From: an uncultured beta proteobacterium
Lineage (GTDB): Bacteria > Pseudomonadota > Gammaproteobacteria > Burkholderiales > Burkholderiaceae_C
Length of the DNA stretch: 5,556 bases
Reading direction: 5' to 3'
Assembly (NCBI GenBank): GCA_903928325.1
Contig: CAIYQF010000148.1
Coordinates: 1 to 5,556 of the forward strand
The position numbers and the translations under genes were made by a program. Positions 1 to 4,430 of the stretch are shown here, piece by piece. Positions within the stretch are counted from its first letter, which is position 1. Every line of letters begins with the position of its first letter. The notes beneath the pieces were generated by a model. It saw only the letters and a program-made list of their open reading frames with translations. It searched no databases and was not told the origin of the DNA.

Positions 1-222
1 GGCCAGGAAACCGGTTTTGGCGTCAGCCCCACCTATGGCGAAATCACCTGGGACGGCCTGGACTTCACACCCGCTCAATTTGCCACAGTCACCCGCCTGG
101 ACAAGGCCGACTGGAAACAAGAGATTGCGCTGCACACCGAATTGTTTGGCCAGCTCGCCTACCACCTTCCCCAAGCGCTCAGCGCCACCAAGGCGCAGCT
201 CGAGCAACGACTCGCCGCCTGA
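1..222 (+). CDS. pckG: Phosphoenolpyruvate carboxykinase (GTP), C-terminal end only
   Basis: The first 73 codons read open from the window edge to a TGA at 220-222, so only the C-terminus is present. PEP carboxykinase (GTP) interconverts oxaloacetate plus GTP with PEP, GDP and CO2 in the cytoplasm, at the first step of gluconeogenesis. The visible tail carries the elements I associate with the end of bacterial GTP-type enzymes: a GVSPTYGEI stretch, then WDGLDFTPAQF, then a helical end with DKADWKQEIALH, ELFGQLAYHLP and a charged last helix. The catalytic and nucleotide-binding motifs lie upstream, outside the window. The gene converges with the diguanylate cyclase gene, with only 13 bp between the two stop codons and no clear intrinsic terminator. 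The identification is by remembered family resemblance on a 73-residue fragment. Confidence 0.82.
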   Translation, partial: GQETGFGVSPTYGEITWDGLDFTPAQFATVTRLDKADWKQEIALHTELFGQLAYHLPQALSATKAQLEQRLAA

Positions 223-235
223 CGTGCGCCCGGGC

Positions 236-1243
236 CTAGGACTGCAGCACCACGCTGTTGCGGCCCTGGGTTTTGGCATGGTAGAGGGCGGCATCGGCCG
301 CCTGAACCAGGGTTTGGAGTGGGCTGCGTAGGTCCCAGTGGGCCACGCCAATCGACACGCTCACCGCCACGGTACGACCCGACTCCACCGCTACCGCATT
401 TCCAAACACCGCCTGGCATACGCGCTGGGCTTGATCGCACGCCTGAAGGTCGTGCTCCCCCGTGAGCAAGACACAAATTTCATCCCCGCCGTAACGGGCC
501 AGCAGGGCTGAAGCTGGCAAATGGGCTTTAATGCACGCTGCCGTTTGCCGCAATACCTCGTCGCCCGCCGCGTGCCCGTAACCGTCATTGACGCCTTTGA
601 AGTGGTCGATATCAACCATTAAGAGAGCAACGCCATGGCCCAGCGACTGGGCCTGGCGTAGGCAATCGGCGTAGCGGCTCTCCATAGAGCGACGGTTGTG
701 CAGCCCCGTGAGCACGTCTGTATGCGCGTCGAATGCCAAGCGCTCCTGAACTTGGATGGCGTCGCACACCACCACGTTTGACTTTCGCACCCGAGCCGAC
801 AGGATACGCATCAAATTGAGTGCGACCGGCGGGTGGTCTTGCATCAGTTGCCAGGTATCCGCCTCCGAAATAGCAAGCAAACGTGCAGGGGTTTTTGCCA
901 CCACCCAGGCGTCGGGCGCCTGCCCGTCCAAGATGGATTGCTCACCCACCGTGGCTCCGGGTAAGACCTGCGCAACCTGTTGCAAGTCGGGCCGATGCTG
1001 GCGTTGCGCAGCATGCGCCAGCGCCACGGACAACTCACCGGACAACAACACATACAGGATTCCATGCGCTACACCACGGTGTATCAAGGTCTCACCAGGC
1101 GCCAGAGTGCGAACGCGCGCGCGCGCAAGACAGTCGCACGCCACCGCATCAGCGATGCCGCACAAAAACGCCGACCGTCGCAGCGTGGCAAGGTCGTCTT
1201 CCTGCGATGGCAGTGGATCCAAAAAAACGCCGGTGGGCTTCAT
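236..1243 (-). CDS. CRP-like sensor domain / GGDEF diguanylate cyclase (GGDEI variant)
   Basis: A 335-residue protein with no signal peptide or membrane segment, so cytosolic. Residues about 25-150 form a cyclic-nucleotide-binding-like beta-barrel (LAPGETLIHRG, then VLLSGELSVAL, then PGATVGEQSILDG). A helical linker (about 140-175) leads to a GGDEF domain (about 172-333) with DVLTGLHNRR, the metal-binding segment DIDHFKGVNDGYGH at 211-224, the active-site loop RYGGDEI at 250-256, and SIGVA near 297. Such domains make cyclic di-GMP from two GTP. The signature is GGDEI rather than GGDEF/GGEEF. The RxxD inhibitory site expected five residues upstream is PASA (243-246), so product inhibition there is unlikely. 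The Arg-Ser that contacts cAMP in CRP is replaced (APDAWVVAKT), so the sensor probably does not bind cAMP in the classical way. I chose the ATG at 1243 because GGGG lies 6 nt before it; an in-frame TTG at 1255 would add four residues but lacks a ribosome site. Confidence 0.88.
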   Translation of the reverse strand: MKPTGVFLDPLPSQEDDLATLRRSAFLCGIADAVACDCLARARVRTLAPGETLIHRGVAHGILYVLLSGELSVALAHAAQRQHRPDLQQVAQVLPGATVGEQSILDGQAPDAWVVAKTPARLLAISEADTWQLMQDHPPVALNLMRILSARVRKSNVVVCDAIQVQERLAFDAHTDVLTGLHNRRSMESRYADCLRQAQSLGHGVALLMVDIDHFKGVNDGYGHAAGDEVLRQTAACIKAHLPASALLARYGGDEICVLLTGEHDLQACDQAQRVCQAVFGNAVAVESGRTVAVSVSIGVAHWDLRSPLQTLVQAADAALYHAKTQGRNSVVLQS

Positions 1244-1266
1244 GCGTATCCCCAAGCGGTGGTAAG

Positions 1267-1274
1267 CCGCATAC
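1267..1274. repeat. Copy of the CCGCATAC 8-mer in the cyclase leader
   Basis: CCGCATAC on the + strand (GTATGCGG in the cyclase transcript) lies between the cyclase promoter and its start codon. The same 8-mer occurs at 1600-1607 and, inverted, at 1641-1648 in the leader of the opposite operon. In the transcript sense both GTATGCGG copies are soon followed by CTTA, directly here and after GGG at 1649-1651. A common regulator or shared ancestry of the two leaders is possible, but no function is shown. Confidence 0.35.
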
Positions 1275-1305
1275 GAGCTGAAATGAAATTGATATTTCTA
1301 TGTAT

Positions 1306-1334
1306 TTTATATCTTTTATAAATAAATTTGTTAA
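1306..1334 (-). promoter_or_regulatory. Sigma-70-type promoter for the diguanylate cyclase gene
   Basis: Read on the minus strand, TTAACA (1334-1329) and TATAAA (1311-1306) are separated by exactly 17 bp, and each box matches the consensus at five of six positions. The site lies in the only markedly A+T-rich patch of the window (about 1280-1340). Transcription would start near 1299, giving a leader of about 55 nt before the ATG at 1243. Position, spacing and composition fit; there is no experimental support. Confidence 0.6.
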
Positions 1335-1358
1335 TTACGGTATGAATGCATCGAACAA

Positions 1359-1406
1359 GGCCCTTCCATCTCAAAACGCGCTGCCGGTGTACCCCGGTCA
1401 AGGGCC
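1359..1406. repeat. 7-bp inverted repeat in the intergenic region
   Basis: GGCCCTT (1359-1365) and AAGGGCC (1400-1406) are perfect inverted copies separated by 34 bp; a smaller CCGG...CCGG pairing lies between them. Just downstream are the palindrome CCCTAGGG (1413-1420), CCCGC (1426-1430) with GCGGG (1448-1452), and GAGCG (1503-1507) with CGCTC (1516-1520). The stretch from about 1345 to 1500 has no convincing gene. The pairings may be chance in G+C-rich DNA, or a structured RNA or regulator-binding region. Confidence 0.3.
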
Positions 1407-1506
1407 AAACAACCCTAGGGATAAACCCGCAATGGCGGCTAAGCAAAGCGGGCCGATGCGCTGCAGGCGCAAGACGCACGGTCGGTGGACTTTCCCAATG
1501 AAGAGC

Positions 1507-1544
1507 GCACCATTTCGCTCCAACGACTAGCACCACAACAGTGC
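1507..1544 (+). promoter_or_regulatory. NtrC-like half sites upstream of the sigma-54-type promoter
   Basis: The segment 1530-1544 reads GCACCA-CAA-CAGTGC. The NtrC consensus is two inverted GCACCA/TGGTGC halves separated by 3 bp; here the left half is perfect and the right half matches at four of six positions with correct spacing. A second GCACCA begins at 1507, 23 bp upstream (about two helical turns), with a poor partner half. Both lie 20-55 bp upstream of the proposed -24 element, closer than the classical enhancer position at glnA but compatible with looping or additional sites. The evidence is motif resemblance only. Confidence 0.35.
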
Positions 1545-1561
1545 ACATGGGGCGATCCAAC

Positions 1562-1577
1562 TGGCACTATAAAGGCA
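1562..1577 (+). promoter_or_regulatory. Sigma-54 (RpoN) type -24/-12 promoter of the transporter-ureohydrolase operon
   Basis: TGGCAC at 1562-1567 matches the full -24 block of the RpoN consensus, and GGCA at 1574-1577 supplies the -12 GC. The GG and GC dinucleotides are separated by exactly 10 bp as required; the T-T expected just before the -12 GC is A-G here. Transcription would begin near 1588, leaving a leader of about 115 nt before the ATG at 1704. No good sigma-70 pair was found on the + strand between this point and the gene. RpoN promoters need an enhancer-binding protein, and NtrC-like half sites lie just upstream. The 8-mer TGGCACTA recurs at 1584-1591, but without correctly spaced -12 bases. 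Confidence 0.5.
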
Positions 1578-1599
1578 TGGATCTGGCACTACTCGCACG

Positions 1600-1648
1600 C
1601 CGCATACGCATACAAACTCATAAGCTGATGCGGTTAGGTTGTATGCGG
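1600..1648 (+). promoter_or_regulatory. Leader RNA hairpin with competing pairings
   Basis: CGCATACAA (1607-1615) pairs perfectly with TTGTATGCG (1639-1647) over 9 bp. Because GCATAC is duplicated at 1602-1607 and 1608-1613, CCGCATAC (1600-1607) can instead pair with GTATGCGG (1641-1648), or CCGCAT (1600-1605) with ATGCGG (1628-1633). These pairings are mutually exclusive. The segment lies wholly within the leader expected from the proposed sigma-54 promoter. It could be the switching part of an RNA regulator, or a DNA site with repeated GTATGCG boxes. I cannot match it to a known riboswitch class. Confidence 0.4.
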
Positions 1649-1686
1649 GGGCTTAGCATGGGCCCTGCGCCTGCCGCACATTTTTT
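1644..1686 (+). terminator. Possible attenuator just before the binding-protein gene
   Basis: TGCGG (1644-1648) can pair with CCGCA (1674-1678), and stacked inside it GGGC (1649-1652) pairs with GCCC (1662-1665), leaving an 8-nt bulge. The dinucleotide CA and then six T residues (1681-1686) follow. The 5' arm is shared with the upstream leader hairpin, so the two structures exclude each other as terminator and antiterminator would. The stem is imperfect and separated from the T run by 2 nt, so this is a tentative call. Confidence 0.3.
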
Positions 1687-1690
1687 CCAT

Positions 1691-1696
1691 GAAAGG
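1691..1696 (+). promoter_or_regulatory. Ribosome binding site deciding the binding-protein start
   Basis: GAAAGG ends 7 nt before the ATG at 1704. The upstream in-frame ATG at 1689 is preceded by the T run and has no Shine-Dalgarno sequence; starting there would also put five extra residues before the signal peptide. The ATG at 1704 is therefore the likely start. Confidence 0.7.
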
Positions 1697-1703
1697 TTTA
1701 TCC

Positions 1704-2714
1704 ATGAAAAAGACTTTGCTTCCCGTCCTCGCCAAAACCGTGTTGGGCCTCTTGGTTGCAGCAGGTTTTTCCTGCGCTTTTGCACAAACCAAAAAAGAGG
1801 TGACCTTTGCGCACCAGGACATGGTGCTGCCCTACCGCATCGCCATGGATTCGGCTGAAATTGAAAAGGCTACCGGCTACAAAATCAACTGGCGCATGTT
1901 TGGCGGCGGCGGCGACGTGATCAAGGCTATGGCCTCGGGTGATGTGCAGGTCGGTGAGGCAGGTTCGAGCCCCTTGGCTGCAGCAGTCAGCCAAGGCCAG
2001 GATGTGCGTCTGGTCTGGATCTTGGATGACATTGCCGCTTCCGACACCCTCGTGGCGCGCAACGGCTCGGGTATCAACGGCTGGAAAGACCTGGTTGGTA
2101 AGAAAGTCGCCGTTCCCTTCGTCTCCACCGCCCACTATTCGCTTATGGTTGGCATGAAGCTCGAAGGCGTGGATGCCAAATCGGTCAACGTGATGAACAT
2201 GCGTCCGCCCGAAATCGCTGCCGCTTGGGAACGGGGTGATATCGACGCGTCCTTTATCTGGGATCCGGTTCTGTCCAAGATTCGCCACACCGGCAAAGCC
2301 ATCGCCAACTCCGGCGATGTGGGAAAAAAAGGCTACCCCACATTTGACGGCTTGGTCGTCAACGCCAAATGGGCGGCTGAAAACCGTGATTTCGTGGTCG
2401 CCATGATCAAGGCGATTTCCAAGTCTGACGCCAACTACCGCGCCAACACCGCCAAGTGGACGGCTACTTCACCCGAAGTGAAAGCCGTTGCCAAGTGGAC
2501 CAAGGCCGACGAGAAGGAAGTGCCAGAAGCCATGGCCGCCTTTGTCTTCCCCGACAATGCAGCCCAGTTGTCAGCCAACTGGCTGGGCGGCGGCGCAGCC
2601 AAAACACTGGCCAACACATCGGCTTTCCTGAAAGAGCAAGGCCGCATCCAAGAAGTCAAGCCAGACTACAGCGCGTTTGTGGACGCCAGCTACCTGCGCG
2701 ACGCAATGAAGTAA
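1704..2714 (+). CDS. TauA-like (NitT/TauT family) ABC transporter periplasmic substrate-binding protein
   Basis: A 336-residue exported solute-binding protein that should capture the substrate in the periplasm and deliver it to the permease encoded downstream. The N-terminus is a clear signal peptide: MKK, a hydrophobic stretch from about residue 4 to 23, and cleavage probably after AFA at 25-27. The Cys at 24 is not in a good lipobox. The mature protein follows E. coli TauA closely in several blocks: ASGDVQVGEAGSSPLAAA (77-94), GKKVAVPFVSTAHYSL (132-147), PPEIAAAWERGDID (168-181), then FIWDP (184-188), and a C-terminal FLKEQGRIQEVKPDYSAFV. Relative to TauA as remembered, the glycine-rich pocket loop has Glu85 where TauA has Asn, and Asp187 follows the Trp where TauA has Ala. 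Both add negative charge, which would suit a cationic ligand, although WDP also occurs in the alkanesulfonate-binding protein SsuA. The family is firm; the substrate is unknown. The operon context suggests a guanidino compound. Confidence 0.9.
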   Translation: MKKTLLPVLAKTVLGLLVAAGFSCAFAQTKKEVTFAHQDMVLPYRIAMDSAEIEKATGYKINWRMFGGGGDVIKAMASGDVQVGEAGSSPLAAAVSQGQDVRLVWILDDIAASDTLVARNGSGINGWKDLVGKKVAVPFVSTAHYSLMVGMKLEGVDAKSVNVMNMRPPEIAAAWERGDIDASFIWDPVLSKIRHTGKAIANSGDVGKKGYPTFDGLVVNAKWAAENRDFVVAMIKAISKSDANYRANTAKWTATSPEVKAVAKWTKADEKEVPEAMAAFVFPDNAAQLSANWLGGGAAKTLANTSAFLKEQGRIQEVKPDYSAFVDASYLRDAMK

Positions 2715-2729
2715 TCTAAGGTGACCGCA

Positions 2730-2749
2730 GTACGGGCAGCCGCCCGTAC
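2730..2749 (+). repeat. Perfect 8-bp hairpin after the binding-protein gene
   Basis: GTACGGGC (2730-2737) and GCCCGTAC (2742-2749) form a perfect stem around an AGCC loop, 15 nt after the stop codon. No T run follows, so it is not itself a terminator. Standing ahead of the terminator at 2769-2802, it would protect the 3' end of a binding-protein-only transcript from exonucleases. Confidence 0.6.
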
Positions 2750-2768
2750 CAAGGGCAACATGCCACCG

Positions 2769-2802
2769 AAGGGGCAACTTGCAAAAAGTTTGCCCCTTTT
2801 TT
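2769..2802 (+). terminator. Intrinsic terminator inside the operon
   Basis: AAGGGGCAA (2769-2777) pairs with TTGCCCCTT (2790-2798), a perfect 9-bp G+C-rich stem that can be extended inward by CTT/AAG past one bulged T. The T run 2797-2802 begins within the 3' arm. This is a classical rho-independent terminator, placed between the binding-protein and ATPase genes. It should be only partly efficient, because no convincing promoter for the downstream genes is visible in the 28 nt that follow. Expected effect: more binding protein than ATPase, permease and enzyme. Confidence 0.8.
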
Positions 2803-2830
2803 CTTGAATTTCTGATTTCTGCGGACTGTT

Positions 2831-3619
2831 ATGCCCACATTGCACATCAAAGACCTGACGGTGAACTACGCCGTCAAAGGCGGCACCTTGCAGGCACTTG
2901 CGCCCGTCAACCTGGAAATGAAGGGCGGCGACTTTGTCGTCGCACTCGGCGCCTCGGGCTGCGGCAAGACCACGCTGCTCAATTGCATCGCCGGTTTTTT
3001 GCCACCGTCCAGCGGCGAAGTGCTGCTCAATGGCGAGCACGTGGAAGGCCCTGGCGCCGACCGCGGCGTGGTATTCCAAAAACATGCGCTGATGCCTTGG
3101 CTCAGCGTGATAGACAACGTCTGCCTCGGACTGCGCATGCGCGGAATGGGCACGGCGCAACGCCTGCGCATTGGCGCAGAAAAGCTGGCCTTGGTGGGCC
3201 TTGAAAAATACGCCGACCGTGCGGTCTACGAGCTCTCGGGCGGCATGCAGCAACGCGTGGGCATTGCCCGCGCCCTGGCCAGCGACCCCGAGGTGCTGCT
3301 GATGGACGAGCCAATGGGCGCGCTGGACGCCTTCACCCGTGAGACGGTGCAAGAAATCCTGCTGCACGCCTGGTCCGCGTCCAACAAGATGGTGTTCTTC
3401 ATTACCCACTCGGTGGAAGAGGCGCTGTTTTTGGCCACCCGCCTGATCGTCATGAGCCCCAGTCCCGGACGCATCACCCATATCTACGAAGACGTGCCGT
3501 TCTCGCGCCAGTTTCTGGAGCATGGCGACACCCGCAGGGTGAAGTCCGAGCCTGAATTCATCCGTATGCGCGAAGAAGTGCTGTCCATCATTCACCAACG
3601 CGAGGCCGCACATGTCTAA
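2831..3619 (+). CDS. TauB-like ABC transporter ATP-binding protein
   Basis: A 262-residue ATPase subunit that would power import through the permease encoded next. All nucleotide-binding motifs are intact: Walker A GASGCGKT (40-47), Q-loop Gln83 in VVFQKHALMPW, ABC signature LSGGMQQR (135-142), Walker B VLLMDE (155-160) with catalytic Glu160, D-loop GALDA (163-167), and switch His193 in FFITHSVEEA. The block GADRGVVFQ and the tail VKSEPEFIRMREEVLS match the TauB/SsuB/NrtD branch, and the length agrees with E. coli TauB. The start lacks a strong Shine-Dalgarno (only GCGGA, 5 nt before the ATG) and lies 28 nt past an intrinsic terminator, so expression is probably lower than that of the binding protein. 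The 3' end overlaps the permease start by 8 nt. The substrate cannot be inferred from this subunit. Confidence 0.93.
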   Translation: MPTLHIKDLTVNYAVKGGTLQALAPVNLEMKGGDFVVALGASGCGKTTLLNCIAGFLPPSSGEVLLNGEHVEGPGADRGVVFQKHALMPWLSVIDNVCLGLRMRGMGTAQRLRIGAEKLALVGLEKYADRAVYELSGGMQQRVGIARALASDPEVLLMDEPMGALDAFTRETVQEILLHAWSASNKMVFFITHSVEEALFLATRLIVMSPSPGRITHIYEDVPFSRQFLEHGDTRRVKSEPEFIRMREEVLSIIHQREAAHV

Positions 3620-4430
3620 GCCATCCCATGCAGCGCTGAAGACCAGCTCCTTCAAAATTCCGGGGCAAGGCTCTAGCGCGGTCATCAGCGCCGTCACCAT
3701 CACGGCATTTTTTGCCATCTGGTTTGCGGCCACCAATTTGGGCTGGATCAAGCCGATCTTTCTGCCCTCGCCGCAAGCCACCTTCCAGCAGTTTTACGAA
3801 TACCTGACTGGCGCAGCCAACGACAAGCCGCTGTGGCAGCACTTCGTGGCCAGTCTGCTGCGGGTGTTCAGCGCCTTTTTGCTGGCCTGCTTGATCGCCA
3901 TTCCGGTCGGCATTGCCATGGGCATGTCGCGCTTTTGGCGCGGCATTTTTGATCCGCCCATCGAGCTACTGCGCCCGCTGCCGCCGCTGGCCTATTTGCC
4001 GCTAATTATCATTTGGTTTGGCATCGACGAGCTGCCCAAGGTGCTGCTGATTTACCTGAGCTGCTTTGCACCGCTGGCAATGGCTGCGCGCTCGGGCATG
4101 CGCAGCGCCTCGCAAGAACAGATGAACGCCGCCTATTCCATGGGCGCGAGCTACAGCCAAGTGATCTGGCATGTGGTACTGCCGGCAGCCATGCCTGAGA
4201 TTTTGGTGGGCATGCGCATTGCCATTGGCTTTGGTTGGAGCACATTGGTGGCGGCAGAAATGGTCGCCGCCAACGTCGGCTTGGGCCAGATGGTGCTTAA
4301 TGCGTCAAATTTCTTACGCACCGACATTGTGGTCATGGGCATCATCGTGATCGGCTCAGTGGCCTTTGCCTTTGACCTGCTGATGCGTTGGGTCGAGAAG
4401 AAAGTTGTACCTTGGAGGGGACGGATGTGA
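3612..4430 (+). CDS. TauC-like ABC transporter permease
   Basis: A 272-residue inner-membrane permease of the TauC/SsuC (BPD_transp_1) type. Hydrophobic segments are at about 22-42, 80-104, 117-137, 140-160, 200-222 and 238-258, giving the six helices usual for the family. The cytoplasmic coupling loop reads NAAYSMGAS (172-180), followed by IWHVVLPAAMPEI, a good match to the EAA motif that docks on the ATPase. The blocks FLPSPQA and ELLRPLPPLAYLPLIIIWFGI are typical of taurine, sulfonate and nitrate permeases. The start codon overlaps the end of the ATPase gene by 8 nt and is preceded by GAGG with 6-nt spacing, so the two are probably translationally coupled. The stop overlaps the GTG start of the ureohydrolase gene. 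Length matches TauC. Homodimer formation is expected from the family. Confidence 0.92.
   Translation: MSKPSHAALKTSSFKIPGQGSSAVISAVTITAFFAIWFAATNLGWIKPIFLPSPQATFQQFYEYLTGAANDKPLWQHFVASLLRVFSAFLLACLIAIPVGIAMGMSRFWRGIFDPPIELLRPLPPLAYLPLIIIWFGIDELPKVLLIYLSCFAPLAMAARSGMRSASQEQMNAAYSMGASYSQVIWHVVLPAAMPEILVGMRIAIGFGWSTLVAAEMVAANVGLGQMVLNASNFLRTDIVVMGIIVIGSVAFAFDLLMRWVEKKVVPWRGRM
4414..4420 (+). promoter_or_regulatory. Strong ribosome binding site selecting a GTG start
   Basis: GGAGGGG ends 6 nt before the GTG at 4427. It lies within the last codons of the permease gene and decides the start of the ureohydrolase; the in-frame TTG at 4388 has no such site and would add 13 residues with no family resemblance. 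The GTGA at 4427-4430 combines the start codon with the permease TGA stop. Confidence 0.75.

Noticed and set aside
223..235. Terminator between the carboxykinase and cyclase genes
   Set aside because: Only 13 bp separate the stops. The GCCCGGGC palindrome at the junction has no T run on either strand.
1415..1490. Guanidine-I (ykkC) riboswitch, suggested by CTAGGG at 1415-1420 and CACGG near 1477
   Set aside because: The conserved GTTCCG after CTAGGG and the CCGAGAG block are absent. The segment also lies upstream of the proposed transcription start.
1584..1599. Second sigma-54 site at the repeated TGGCACTA
   Set aside because: GC is found only 8 bp after the GG instead of 10, so the -12 element is misplaced. 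It is kept only as a repeat of the -24 sequence.
1485..1628. Small + strand reading frame (GTG start, 47 codons) with protein-like composition
   Set aside because: It has no ribosome site and no recognised family, is closed by a stop at 1440 upstream, and overlaps the promoter-like and hairpin elements. It could be a decayed gene remnant but is not supported.
1698..2288. Minus-strand open frame opposite the binding-protein gene
   Set aside because: It is a shadow of a clearly coding + strand gene with no domain resemblance or ribosome site.
2804..2832. Promoter between the internal terminator and the ATPase gene (TTGAAT, 17 bp, TGTTAT)
   Set aside because: Both boxes are weak, and the -10 overlaps the start codon, so the transcript would begin inside the gene.
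2690..3781. Long minus-strand open frame (363 codons) opposite the ATPase gene
   Set aside because: It is antisense to an ATPase with all motifs intact. Its composition (rich in His, Ala, Gln, Val) is that of a shadow frame in G+C-rich DNA.
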